From Frigoribacterium endophyticum (GTDB taxonomy: Bacteria; Actinomycetota; Actinomycetes; Actinomycetales; Microbacteriaceae), in NCBI RefSeq assembly GCF_011759585.1, contig NZ_JAAOYV010000002.1, positions 927,510-991,509 of the forward strand: DNA of 64,000 bases, in the 5' to 3' direction. Positions within the stretch are counted from its first letter, which is position 1. Every line of letters begins with the position of its first letter. Shown here piece after piece: positions 12,255 through 20,206 of the stretch. A model generated the notes under the pieces. It ran no database searches and was not told where the DNA came from. It saw only the letters and a list, made by a program, of their open reading frames with translations. Made by a program: the position numbers and the translations under genes.

Positions 12255-13007
12255 CTACCCCACCCCCAGGAGCATCTTCGAGGCGTCGCCGGTCAGCGAG
12301 CGCACGACGCCGGGCAGGGCGAGGAAGACGCCGCCCGCGAGCATCACGGTCATCAGGATCTTGAGCGGGAAGCCCATCGCGTAGGCGTTGAGCGCGGGGG
12401 CGACGCGGCTGAGCAGGCCGAGCCCGACGTCGGCGAGGAAGAGCACGACGGCGAGGGGGCCGGCGATCTGCAGGGTCGCGAGGAACATCTGCGAGACGCC
12501 GTGCGCCATCATCTCGACCGGGCGGGAGAGGTCCATGCCGAGCCCGAGCGGGAACGCGTCGAACGAGCGGGTCAGCCCGCCGATCAGCAGCTGGTAGCCG
12601 CCGCTCGCGAACATCAGCGCCAGCGCCGTCATCTGGAAGAGGCGCGTGAACTGCGCGCCGTTCACCATCGACTGCGGGTCGAACGCCTGCGCGAGCGTGA
12701 ACCCGCCGAAGAGGTCGATCAGGCTGCCCGCGGCCTGCACGGCCGAGAACGCGAGGAACACCAGGAACCCCAGCACGCCGCCGACGACGACCTCGAGCAC
12801 GAGCGCCACGACGAACTGCCCGGTGGCGAGCGACTCGTACCCGGGTGTCACGCGCGGCGCGACGGCGAGGCCGAGGCCCACGCCGAGCATCGCCTTCACG
12901 CGGCCGGGGAAGGCCTTGTAGGAGAACGGCGGCGCGATGACGATGAACGCGGTCATGCGCACGGCGGCCAGCATCGTGGCCTCCAGCCAGCTGAGGTCGA
13001 GGGTCAC
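12255..13007 (-). CDS. fliR: Flagellar export protein FliR
   Basis: 250-aa hydrophobic protein of the FliPQR export channel. About six membrane-associated segments are visible; the conserved FAFSAVQAAGSLIDLFGGFTLAQAFDPQ-type region and the final FPLKILMTVMLAG motif are typical of FliR. Start GTG at 13007, 8 bp after the fliQ stop. It lies in the standard fliO-P-Q-R-flhB-flhA order. Confidence 0.95.
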   Translation of the reverse strand: MTLDLSWLEATMLAAVRMTAFIVIAPPFSYKAFPGRVKAMLGVGLGLAVAPRVTPGYESLATGQFVVALVLEVVVGGVLGFLVFLAFSAVQAAGSLIDLFGGFTLAQAFDPQSMVNGAQFTRLFQMTALALMFASGGYQLLIGGLTRSFDAFPLGLGMDLSRPVEMMAHGVSQMFLATLQIAGPLAVVLFLADVGLGLLSRVAPALNAYAMGFPLKILMTVMLAGGVFLALPGVVRSLTGDASKMLLGVG

Positions 13008-13015
13008 GGTCGGGC

Positions 13016-13291
13016 CTAGCCGCCGCTGAGGAGCTGCGGGATGCGGTCGAAGACGGCCGTCGTGAACGAGACCATCTCGGAGATCATCCAGTGCCCGCAG
13101 ACGATGAGGGCGACTCCCACCGCCACGGCCTTCGGCACGAACGAGAGGGTGACCTCCTGGATCTGGGTGATCGACTGCAGGAGCGAGATCGCGAAGCCGA
13201 CGACGAGGGAGGTGATGAGCACGGGGGCGGCGAGCTTGCCCGTGATGATCAGCGCCTGCATCGACAGGTCGAGGACGGCGTTGGAGTCCAT
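13016..13291 (-). CDS. fliQ: Flagellar export protein FliQ
   Basis: 91-aa two-helix membrane protein, normal size for FliQ. It packs around the FliP/FliR core of the export gate. Two hydrophobic segments flank the conserved loop SLLQSITQIQEVTLSFVPK. ATG at 13291 overlaps the fliP stop codon (ATGA), so expression is likely coupled. Confidence 0.95.
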   Translation of the reverse strand: MDSNAVLDLSMQALIITGKLAAPVLITSLVVGFAISLLQSITQIQEVTLSFVPKAVAVGVALIVCGHWMISEMVSFTTAVFDRIPQLLSGG

Positions 13292-14364
13292 CAGCTGCCC
13301 ACCTGGTAGCTCTCGATCAGGCTCGTGATGATGAGGCCCCAGCCGTCGACGAGCACGAACAGCAGGATCTTGAAGGGCAGCGAGATCATCACCGGCGGGA
13401 GCATCATCATGCCCATCGACATCAGCGCGGCGCTGACGACGAGGTCGATGACGAGGAAGGGGATGAAGATGACGAAGCCGATGATGAAGGCGGCGCGCAG
13501 CTCGCTGATCATGAACGACGGGATGAGCGTGAGCATCGGCACGTCGGCCTGGTCGGCGGGGTTCGGCTGGTCGGCAGAGCGGGTCATCAGCGCGAGGTCC
13601 TCCTCGCGGGTGTGCGCCAGCATGAACTCGCGGAGCGGCGCCGAGCCGGCGTCGATCGCGCCCTGCAGGTCGAGCTGGCCCGAGAGGTAGGGCTGCACGG
13701 CGTCGTCGTTGATGTGCCCCAGGATCGGCGCCATGATGAACAGGCTCAGGAAGAGCGCGAGCCCCGCGAGCACCTGGTTCGGCGGGATCGACGGCAGCGC
13801 AAGCGCGTTGCGGGTCATCGCCAGCACCACGAAGATCTTCGTGAACGACGTCATCATCAGCAGCAGCGCCGGCGCGACGCTCAGGAGCGTGATGCCGATC
13901 AGCGTGACGACCGCCTGGCTGGGCGTGCCGTCGGGGCCGGTGATGTCGATGTCGAGGCCGCCCGTGCCGGTGCCGTCGGTGACGGTCTGGTCGGTGTCGG
14001 TGTAGTCCGTCGGCGTGGTGCCGGCGGTGCCGTCCGTGCTGCCGACGGCGGGAGCGGTCGGGTCGACCGGCGCCGTCGGCGAGACGGGGGCGGGCGCCGG
14101 GGCGGCACTGGCGCTCTGGCCGATCAGCATCAGCAGCGCCGAGGCCACGACCATCGCCAGCAGGGCGACGACGACCGTGCGGGCGAGCCGGGTGTCGGCG
14201 AAGCGCACGGGGGCGGCGTCGATCGAGACGAAGCTGCTGCGGCGGGTGGGCCCGCCGGCGAGGGCACGGCCGCGCAGGCCGTCGTGCAGCGTCGGGGCGA
14301 GCCGCGCGACGAGCGCGGAGCCGAAGGAGGCGCGGGTCGGGCGGGCGAGGGAGGCGCGGGTCAT
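13291..14364 (-). CDS. fliP: Flagellar export protein FliP
   Basis: 357-aa core subunit of the export gate. The conserved part begins around residue 140 and contains LLMMTSFTKIFVVLAMTRNALALPSIPPNQVLAGLALFLS in pieces, and the C-terminal FIGFVIFIPFLVIDLVVSA and LPFKILLFVLVDGW. Unusually, about 60 residues precede the signal-like hydrophobic segment (TVVVALLAMVVASALLML), followed by a Thr/Asp/Pro-rich stretch; FliP normally starts with a cleaved signal peptide. ATG at 14364 overlaps the fliO stop (ATGA); a GTG at VSIDAAP, just before the hydrophobic segment, is an alternative giving the usual architecture. Confidence 0.93.
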   Translation of the reverse strand: MTRASLARPTRASFGSALVARLAPTLHDGLRGRALAGGPTRRSSFVSIDAAPVRFADTRLARTVVVALLAMVVASALLMLIGQSASAAPAPAPVSPTAPVDPTAPAVGSTDGTAGTTPTDYTDTDQTVTDGTGTGGLDIDITGPDGTPSQAVVTLIGITLLSVAPALLLMMTSFTKIFVVLAMTRNALALPSIPPNQVLAGLALFLSLFIMAPILGHINDDAVQPYLSGQLDLQGAIDAGSAPLREFMLAHTREEDLALMTRSADQPNPADQADVPMLTLIPSFMISELRAAFIIGFVIFIPFLVIDLVVSAALMSMGMMMLPPVMISLPFKILLFVLVDGWGLIITSLIESYQVGS

Positions 14365-15050
14365 CCGGCGCGTCCGGCCCGCAGGGCCGCGGCCGCCTGG
14401 CGCCACGTGCCGGGGGCGAGGATCGAGCCCTCGAGCGGGGTCGAGGCACGGCCGCGGCGGCGCTCTCGCGGGTCGCGCGGGGCGCGGGCGGCGGTGGCCG
14501 ACGCGGAGGCGACGGTCGCGGCGCGGCGGGCGGCACCGCGGGGGCGGAGGAGCTCGGGGGCCTGGACGGCGGCGGGGGCGACGGCAGCGGGGGCGACGGC
14601 GGCGACCGACGCGGCCGGGACGGCGGCCACGGGCAGCGGGGGCTGGGTGGCGAGGACGGCCTCGAACGACATCGGCGCGGGCGCGGGCACCACGGCGGGG
14701 GCCGGGGCGACGGCCGGGGCGATCGGGGTGACCCGCGCCTCCTGCGGGGCCGTCACGGGCGCGACCGGGGCCGGCACCAGCGCCAGCGGCGCGGGGCCGG
14801 GCACCTCGGCGGCCGAGAGCACCGTGACCGACGACTCGGTGACGCCGAGCACGAGGCGCTCGCCCTCGACGTCGACGACGACGACGCTGGCCTTGGCGCC
14901 GAGGCCCTGGCGGGCGACGACGGTGACCGGGGCGGCCGACTTGCCGGAGCCCCGGACGCCCTTGACGAGGCGCTTCTGCAGCACCCACAGCAGGGCGAGC
15001 ACGACGCCCAGCGAGAGGGCGACGCGCAGCGCGACGAAGAGCGTGTCCAC
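14361..15050 (-). CDS. fliO: Flagellar biosynthesis protein FliO
   Basis: 229-aa single-pass membrane protein that helps FliP oligomerise. One N-terminal transmembrane helix (LRVALSLGVVLALLWVLQ) is followed by the small FliO beta domain (VVARQGLGAKASVVVVDVEGE, LVLGVTESSVTVL) and a long Ala/Pro-rich cytoplasmic tail of about 130 residues that shows no motif. GTG at 15050, 3 bp after the fliN stop. Identity rests on topology plus position between fliN and fliP. Confidence 0.88.
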   Translation of the reverse strand: MDTLFVALRVALSLGVVLALLWVLQKRLVKGVRGSGKSAAPVTVVARQGLGAKASVVVVDVEGERLVLGVTESSVTVLSAAEVPGPAPLALVPAPVAPVTAPQEARVTPIAPAVAPAPAVVPAPAPMSFEAVLATQPPLPVAAVPAASVAAVAPAAVAPAAVQAPELLRPRGAARRAATVASASATAARAPRDPRERRRGRASTPLEGSILAPGTWRQAAAALRAGRAG

Positions 15051-15053
15051 CGG

Positions 15054-15785
15054 TCAGACCAGGCCGTCGGCGACGTCGAGGATCTTGGTGATGCGGACGG
15101 CGTAGTCCTGGTCGACGACGACGACCTCGCCGTGCGCGATCAGACGGCCGTTGAGCAGCACGTCGGCGGGGGCGCCGGCCGAGCGGTCGAGCTCGATGAC
15201 GGCGCCGGGCTCGAGGCCGAGCACGTCGCGCACCGACATGCGGGTGCGGCCGATCTCGACCGTGAGGGCCATCTCGACGTTGTTGATGCGGCCGAGGTTG
15301 CCGGCGACGGAGTCGAACAGGGGCGACGAGGAGGCGCGGGCCGGGCTCGACCCCACGGTGCCGCCTTCCCGGATGCGGATCGCGAACCAGCCGGCCGGCT
15401 GCCCCGCGGCGGTCAGGTCGAAGACCACCGTGTCGGGGTCGGCGAGCAGCGCGTCGGCGGGCTCGCGCCGGCTCTCGCCGAGCACGCCCACGCCGAGCAC
15501 GCCGGTCGCGGCCTCGAGGGCGGGGCGGAGCACGTCGCCGACGGAGACGAGGGGCGAGTCGGTGCCGGCGGCGGCGGTCAGCTGCTCCATGTCGACGAGC
15601 ACGAGCGCGGTGTCGGCCGAGACGGCGCCGACGAACGAGGTCATGACGACGCTCGACGCGGCCGTGCGGCGGCCCTGGGCGACGACGGCCTCGAGCGGCA
15701 CGGCACGGAGCGGCGACGGCGTCGGCAGCACGGAGACGAGCGCCTCCGCCGCGGCGGTGTGCAGGGTGATAGTCGTGCCGGTCAT
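15054..15785 (-). CDS. fliN: Flagellar motor switch protein FliN
   Basis: 243-aa C-ring protein. The C-terminal 75 residues form the SpoA domain: NNVEMALTVEIGRTRMSVRDVLGLEPGAVIELDR and VLLNGRLIAHGEVVVVDQDYAVRITKIL in pieces. The first 160 residues form an alpha/beta domain; extended FliN/FliY proteins of Gram-positives have a CheC-like domain here, but the CheC phosphatase residues are not recognisable. ATG at 15785 overlaps the fliM stop (ATGA). Confidence 0.93.
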   Translation of the reverse strand: MTGTTITLHTAAAEALVSVLPTPSPLRAVPLEAVVAQGRRTAASSVVMTSFVGAVSADTALVLVDMEQLTAAAGTDSPLVSVGDVLRPALEAATGVLGVGVLGESRREPADALLADPDTVVFDLTAAGQPAGWFAIRIREGGTVGSSPARASSSPLFDSVAGNLGRINNVEMALTVEIGRTRMSVRDVLGLEPGAVIELDRSAGAPADVLLNGRLIAHGEVVVVDQDYAVRITKILDVADGLV

Positions 15786-16747
15786 GAGGTTCCTTCTTCG
15801 GTGCCGGTCAGGGAGGTGGAGACGACGATGCCCGCGAGGCGCGAGCCGTTGGCCCCGACGGCGGCACGGCCGACGGACTGGCCGTCGACGGTGATCTCGA
15901 GCGGTCGCGAGCGCGGGTGCGGCAGGGGCAGCAGGTCGCCGACGGCGAGGCCCAGCACGACGCCGGGGCGCACGGAGGCGGGGGCCAGCTGGAGCGCGAC
16001 GCCCACCGGCACGGCGGCCAGCTGCGCGCCGAGCAGGCGACGGGCGTCCGCGGCGCCGACGGTCGGGTTCGACTCGCCGAGCTGGGGCAGCAGCACCTCG
16101 GCCGGGATGGCCACGGTGCCGAGGGCGGTGCGCTCGCCGACGCGGATCTCGAACGTCGCGACGATCATCAGGTCGGACTTCTGCGCCGCCTGGGCGAACT
16201 GCGAGTTGTACTGGAAGCCGCCGACCGAGACCGCGTCGACCAGCAGCGAGCCGAACGAGTAGCGGAGGTCGTCGAGCGCGTCCTCCATCAGGCGGCGCAC
16301 GAGCGCCTGCTCGACGGGCGAGAAGGTGCGGTCGGGCATCGCGTGCGGCTTCGAGGCGCCGAGCATGTGGCTGACCCAGCCGAGGGCGGCCGAGGTCGGG
16401 AACTGCACGACCGCCTTGGGGCCGACGCCCTCGAGCGGGCAGAGCACCATCGCCGTCGTGGCCGGCAGCGACGAGGCGTACTCGTCGTAGGTCAGCATCT
16501 GCACGTGCTCGCAGGTGACCTGCGAGAGCACGCGGACCTTGGCGGTCAGCTGCGTGCCCCACTGGCGCGCGAAGGTGTCGAAGGCGAGCTCGAGCACGCG
16601 CGAGTGCTCGCGGGCGAGCGTCGTCGGGCGGCGGAAGTCGTAGACCTCGACCTGGCGCGCCGAGCGAGCGACCGGCCCGGCGGCGGGCGCGGGGGCGGCG
16701 GGCACCGACGCGGGCGCGCTCGTCACGGCGGGGTCGAGGAGGGTCAC
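15782..16747 (-). CDS. fliM: Flagellar motor switch protein FliM
   Basis: 321-aa C-ring protein that links FliG to FliN. Seen: VEVYDFRRPTTLAREHSRVLELAF, the GPKAVVQFPTSAALGWVSHMLGA and FSPVEQALVRRLMEDAL regions of the FliM middle domain, then a SpoA domain. The normal N-terminal CheY-binding peptide (LSQxEIDALL) is absent: the first 30 residues are an Ala/Pro-rich stretch. GTG at 16747 lies only 2-3 nt from the start predicted by the promoter at 16756-16782, so the mRNA may be leaderless; no ribosome-binding site is seen. Confidence 0.93.
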   Translation of the reverse strand: MTLLDPAVTSAPASVPAAPAPAAGPVARSARQVEVYDFRRPTTLAREHSRVLELAFDTFARQWGTQLTAKVRVLSQVTCEHVQMLTYDEYASSLPATTAMVLCPLEGVGPKAVVQFPTSAALGWVSHMLGASKPHAMPDRTFSPVEQALVRRLMEDALDDLRYSFGSLLVDAVSVGGFQYNSQFAQAAQKSDLMIVATFEIRVGERTALGTVAIPAEVLLPQLGESNPTVGAADARRLLGAQLAAVPVGVALQLAPASVRPGVVLGLAVGDLLPLPHPRSRPLEITVDGQSVGRAAVGANGSRLAGIVVSTSLTGTEEGTS

Positions 16748-16755
16748 GGACGGAC

Positions 16756-16782
16756 CTATCGGCCCGTGCCGTCACCGCGTTA
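16756..16782 (-). promoter_or_regulatory. Flagellar sigma (FliA-type) promoter of fliM operon
   Basis: Minus strand TAAC (16782-16779), 15-bp spacer, GCCGATAG (16763-16756). Transcription should begin about 16749, two or three bases before the fliM GTG. It separates motAB from the fliM-csrA operon. Confidence 0.75.
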
Positions 16783-16793
16783 GAGGTGCGTCG

Positions 16794-17825
16794 TCAGTGA
16801 CCCCCGGACTGGGCCCCCTCGTCGTGCGACTCCTCTTTCTTCTCGGACTTCTTCTCGTCCTTCTTCTCCGTCGGGGCCGCGGCGGCCTCCGCGGGGGCCG
16901 CGGGCGCGACGGGCTCGGGGTTCCTGCCCGCGGTCACCGCGCCTCCCGCTGCCTCGGCCGCCTGCTCGAGCTTCGGCAGCAGGGCGCTGACGTCGTCGCT
17001 CTGGTTCGAGAGCACGACGATGTCGACCCGGCGGTTCGCCGCGAGGTCGGCGTCGGTGCTGCCCTGCACGAGCGGGCGCGACGAGCCGAAGCCGACGGCC
17101 TGGGCGTGCTCGACCGGCAGTCCACCGCGCTCGACGAGGTCGCGGAGCACCTGCGTCGCCCGGGCCGACGAGAGCTCCCAGTTCGTGGCGAACGGCGCCG
17201 TCGAGCTGCGCTGGTCGGCGTGCCCCTCGACCGACACGTCGTGCGAGCTGTCGCGGAGCACGGGCGCGATCGCGTCCATCACCCGGGTCGCCTCGCCGCT
17301 GAGGTCGGCGCTGTTCGTGCCGAAGAACGTCTCGGAGCCGACGAGCCGGACGGTCAGGCCGCGGGCGTCGGTCGCGAACTGCACGTCGGCGCTGAGGCCG
17401 GAGCCCTCGAGGTTGCCGGCGATGGCCTCCTTGATGGCGGTGAGGTCGTCGAGCTCGGACTGTGCCAGGGCCTGGGCCGCGGCCGCCTGCTCGGCGGTCT
17501 GGGCCTCGCCCGACGCTGCAGCCTTGCTCATGTCGGTCTCGTCGCCCTCCGAGTAGCCCTCGCCCTCCTCCGTCACGTCGCTCGCCGGCACCACGGTGCC
17601 CGAGGCGCTGTCGACCTTGCCGACGTCGGTCTGGCCGAAGCCCGTCGCGAGCGAGTTGCGGAGCGCGATGTACTTGTCCTGGTCGACGCTCGACATCGCG
17701 AACAGCACGATGAACATGCACATCAGCACGGTGACCATGTCCATGTACGAGGCGAGCCAGCGCTCGTCGGGGTGCTCCTCCTCGGCGTGGGCCTTCTTCT
17801 TCCGCCCGCCGCGGCTGCCGCTCAC
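16794..17825 (-). CDS. motB: Flagellar stator protein MotB
   Basis: 343-aa stator subunit. Seen: Lys-rich N-terminus, one transmembrane helix carrying the proton-binding Asp29 (SYMDMVTVLMCMFIVLFAMS), a linker with a possible plug, and an OmpA-type peptidoglycan-binding domain (VEGHADQRSS... SSARATQVLRDLVERGGLPVEHAQAVGFGSSRPL... NRRVDIVVL in pieces). The last 80 residues are Ala/Pro then Lys/Glu-rich, longer than usual. The Asp and the absence of sodium-type signatures suggest a proton motor. GTG at 17825 overlaps the motA stop. Confidence 0.95.
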   Translation of the reverse strand: MSGSRGGRKKKAHAEEEHPDERWLASYMDMVTVLMCMFIVLFAMSSVDQDKYIALRNSLATGFGQTDVGKVDSASGTVVPASDVTEEGEGYSEGDETDMSKAAASGEAQTAEQAAAAQALAQSELDDLTAIKEAIAGNLEGSGLSADVQFATDARGLTVRLVGSETFFGTNSADLSGEATRVMDAIAPVLRDSSHDVSVEGHADQRSSTAPFATNWELSSARATQVLRDLVERGGLPVEHAQAVGFGSSRPLVQGSTDADLAANRRVDIVVLSNQSDDVSALLPKLEQAAEAAGGAVTAGRNPEPVAPAAPAEAAAAPTEKKDEKKSEKKEESHDEGAQSGGH

Positions 17826-18649
17826 GCCGCGAGCCCCTGGTCGTCGGCGCCGGCCTTCGCCTTCGCCCCCTTGGCGCCGCCCTTGCCCTTGGCGTCGGTC
17901 AGGGCGTGGGTCGGCACCATGGCCTTGAGGCGCTCGCCGAGGAGGCGCGGCTGGCTGCCCGCCTGGACGGCCAGGACGCCCTCGATCAGCAGCGTCATGC
18001 GCGCCTCGTCGAGGTCGGCGAGCTTCTTGAGGCGGCCGGCGAACGGCAGCCAGAGGAAGTTCGCGCTGAGGAGGCCCCAGAGGGTCGCGACGAAGGCGGC
18101 CGCGATCAGCGGGCCGAGCTCGTCGGGCGACGCGAGGTTCTCGAGCACGTGGGTGAGGCTGACGACGGTGCCGATGATGCCGACGGTCGGGGCGTAGCCG
18201 CCGAGGCTGTTGAAGAACTTGCTCGCGGTGCGGTCGGCGGCGAGACGGGACTCCATCTCGTCCTCGAGCAGGATCCGCAGCTCCTCGCCGTCGGTGCCGT
18301 CGGCGATGTTCTGCAGCGCGCCCTTCATGAACTGGTCGGTCGACTTCTCGGCCTCGGCCTCGAGCGAGAGCAGGCCCTCGCTGCGCGCCTTCTCGGCGAG
18401 CGCCACGATCTCGTCGATGACCGACTGCGGCGGGATCACCTTGCCGGTGAACGCGTGCGGGATCTTCTTGAAGCTGAGCAGCGCGTCCTTGATCGTCGTG
18501 CCGGCGATGCCGACCGCGATGGTGGCGCCGAAGACGAGGAGCATCGGGGCCGGCAGCAGCAGGCCCTCGACGTGGACGCCCTCGAGCTTGATCATGCCGA
18601 AGAGGGCACCGAAGGCGAGCAGGATGCCGATGATGGTCGCGGGGTCCAC
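17822..18649 (-). CDS. motA: Flagellar stator protein MotA
   Basis: 275-aa proton-channel stator subunit. Four transmembrane segments with the large cytoplasmic loop between helices 2 and 3 (MKGALQNIADGTDGEELRILLEDEM), which normally bears the charged residues contacting FliG, and the signature GGYAPTVGIIGTVVSLTHVL. The C-terminus is a Lys/Gly/Ala tail (KGKGGAKGAKAKAG). GTG at 18649 directly follows the flbD stop. Confidence 0.95.
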   Translation of the reverse strand: MDPATIIGILLAFGALFGMIKLEGVHVEGLLLPAPMLLVFGATIAVGIAGTTIKDALLSFKKIPHAFTGKVIPPQSVIDEIVALAEKARSEGLLSLEAEAEKSTDQFMKGALQNIADGTDGEELRILLEDEMESRLAADRTASKFFNSLGGYAPTVGIIGTVVSLTHVLENLASPDELGPLIAAAFVATLWGLLSANFLWLPFAGRLKKLADLDEARMTLLIEGVLAVQAGSQPRLLGERLKAMVPTHALTDAKGKGGAKGAKAKAGADDQGLAA

Positions 18650-18650
18650 G

Positions 18651-19007
18651 TCAACGCTCCAGGGTGGTGGTCGCGGGGGCGGCGGTGGCCGTGGGGAAGG
18701 GCGAGACGAGGCCGGCGCCGCTCGAGCCGCTCGAGCCGCGGACGATGCCGAGCTGCGGGCCGGTCGACGTGCGCGAGCCGAGGGGCTGCGTCGCGGGGGC
18801 GGCGGCGTGCGGCTCGTCGTAGGCGATGGCGACGATGCGGGCGCGGTAGCGGGCGATCATCTCGATCACCTCGGCCATGGGCTCGGTGACGATGTACTTC
18901 GCCCCGTCGACCATGATCAGCGTCGTGTCGGGCGTCTCGTGGATCCGCTCGATCAGGTCTGGGTTGACAGCGAATCTGCTGTCGTTGAGTCGCGTGACGA
19001 CGATCAT
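18651..19007 (-). CDS. flbD: FlbD-family flagellar protein with extended tail
   Basis: 118 aa. Residues 1-65 (MIVVTRLNDSRFAVNPDLIERI, DTTLIMVDGAKYIVTEPMAEVIEMI) match the small FlbD family found next to motA in Gram-positive flagellar operons; biochemical role unknown. About 50 Ala/Ser/Thr-rich residues are added at the C-terminus. First gene of the flbD-motA-motB unit, preceded by a flagellar promoter (19086-19112) and a CsrA-type hairpin (19034-19052). Confidence 0.88.
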   Translation of the reverse strand: MIVVTRLNDSRFAVNPDLIERIHETPDTTLIMVDGAKYIVTEPMAEVIEMIARYRARIVAIAYDEPHAAAPATQPLGSRTSTGPQLGIVRGSSGSSGAGLVSPFPTATAAPATTTLER

Positions 19008-19033
19008 CGGCCCGTCCTAGGTCTGTGTTCTCC

Positions 19034-19052
19034 CGCCACCGTCCGTGGGGCG
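19034..19052 (-). promoter_or_regulatory. Candidate CsrA-binding hairpin in flbD leader
   Basis: In the flbD mRNA leader, CGCCCC and GGUGGCG pair with one bulged U around the loop ACGGAC. The loop is identical to that in the fliC leader hairpin at 44362. It lies about 30 nt before the flbD start. Confidence 0.5.
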
Positions 19053-19085
19053 AGCGAGCGCTCGTCCTGAGCTGCTCAGGGGGGA

Positions 19086-19112
19086 CTATCGGCCGGCGGC
19101 GGGCCGCCGTTA
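19086..19112 (-). promoter_or_regulatory. Flagellar sigma (FliA-type) promoter of flbD-motAB
   Basis: Minus strand TAAC (19112-19109), 15-bp spacer, GCCGATAG (19093-19086). The leader to flbD would be about 72 nt and contains the hairpin at 19034-19052. Confidence 0.75.
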
Positions 19113-19184
19113 GGCGGCGGCACCCGCGGTGTCCGCACTTCGGCGGACGCGCGCCGCGAGCGGCGCGTCGTCTCGTCGGCGCGG

Positions 19185-19241
19185 CGAGGTGCCCCGTCCT
19201 GGGCCCGCCGAGGTGTCGAGGGTCCAGGACGGGGCACCTCG
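19185..19241. repeat. Long perfect hairpin between divergent genes
   Basis: An 18-bp perfect inverted repeat, CGAGGTGCCCCGTCCTGG at 19185-19202 and its complement at 19224-19241, around a 21-nt loop that itself contains another CGAGGTG. It lies upstream of both flbD and the membrane-protein gene at 19324, so it is not in a normal terminator position. It marks the left edge of the accessory interval. The rest of 19008-19323 holds the flbD promoter and leader; no further gene is seen. Confidence 0.7.
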
Positions 19242-19323
19242 ACGCCCGCGGTCGCGGCGGAGACCGACCGATCGGTATGGTGTGTGGCACATATCAGTCG
19301 TGACCCCTCGGAAGAAGGCAACT

Positions 19324-19932
19324 GTGAGCCACTCGCACCCATCCCCCACGCCCCCCACTCCCGGAGCGACGCCCGGCGTCGTCGTGCACCGGCCGACCTG
19401 GGCGGCGTTCTGGGTCTCGGCGAAGACGCGTGCCCTCATCTTCGGGGCCGCGACGGTGTTCGTGGCGGTGCGCTCGGGCCCGTCGGGCCTCGTCGCCGTG
19501 GCGGTCGCCCTCGTCGTGGCCGGGGCCGGCTTCGCGGTGTTCCTGCGGACCGCGACGGTCACGGTCACGCCGACGTCGGTGAGCTACCGCCGTCTCGGCC
19601 GCACGAGCACGGTGGCGCTCGACGGGCGGCAGCGCGGCCTGCTCTGCATGATGGCCCAGGGCGTCCAGGGCATCCCGTGGCTCGGGGTCGTCGGCCCGGG
19701 CGGCGAACGCGTCGGCCTCAGCGGCGCCTACTTCGACGGCGCGGTGCTCGGCGACGTCGCCGCCCGCGCCGGCGTCACGGTCGTGCCGGCCGAGCAGCGC
19801 CTCACGGGGAAGGAGGCGCACGGCCTGGCCCCGGGGTCGGTGCCCGCCCTGCTGCACCGCCCCGCCCTCGTGGCGCTGATCGCGACTCCCGTGGTCGTCG
19901 GGGTGATCGCCGTCATCGCGATCCTTGCCTAG
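19324..19932 (+). CDS. Small membrane protein of unknown function (PH-like)
   Basis: 202 aa, function not recognised. Two adjacent hydrophobic segments near residues 25-65 (RALIFGAATVFVAV; GLVAVAVALVVAGAGFAVFL) are followed by a beta-rich region (VTVTPTSVSYRRLGRTSTVALDGRQRG in pieces) resembling the bacterial PH-like domains of small actinobacterial membrane proteins, and a final transmembrane helix (ALIATPVVVGVIAVIAIL). GTG at 19324 is chosen because GAAGG lies 5 nt upstream; the frame is open further upstream but that part overlaps the hairpin repeat and looks non-coding. Confidence 0.6.
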   Translation: MSHSHPSPTPPTPGATPGVVVHRPTWAAFWVSAKTRALIFGAATVFVAVRSGPSGLVAVAVALVVAGAGFAVFLRTATVTVTPTSVSYRRLGRTSTVALDGRQRGLLCMMAQGVQGIPWLGVVGPGGERVGLSGAYFDGAVLGDVAARAGVTVVPAEQRLTGKEAHGLAPGSVPALLHRPALVALIATPVVVGVIAVIAILA

Positions 19933-19957
19933 TGGTGCCACAGATGGGACCATCGAG

Positions 19958-20206
19958 ATGAAGGCTTCGTTGCGAAGGATCGTCGAGAGCATGCGGCGCA
20001 ACCCCGTCGACGTCAGGTTCACCGACCTCGAGAAGGTCTGCGACGGCGTCTTCGGTCCCCCTCGACGCAGGGGCGGCAGCCACGCGATCTACCGGACACC
20101 CTGGCGAGGAGACCCTCGGGTCAACATCCAGGACGATGCCGGCAGAGCGAAGGCCTACCAGGTCAAGCAGGTACTCGCAGCGATCGACGAGATGGAGTCA
20201 CGATGA
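19958..20206 (+). CDS. hicA: HicA-type toxin (mRNA interferase) of a toxin-antitoxin pair
   Basis: 82 aa. HicA toxins are small double-stranded-RNA-binding-fold proteins that cleave mRNA using one His. Seen: FTDLEKVCDGVFG helix, the GGSHAIYRTP strand with the predicted catalytic His42, RVNIQ, and a C-terminal helix KAYQVKQVLAAIDEM, the standard HicA order. The stop overlaps the start of the hicB-like gene (ATGA), as expected for a pair. ATG at 19958 gives a normal length; an upstream TTG would add 11 unlikely residues. Confidence 0.85.
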   Translation: MKASLRRIVESMRRNPVDVRFTDLEKVCDGVFGPPRRRGGSHAIYRTPWRGDPRVNIQDDAGRAKAYQVKQVLAAIDEMESR

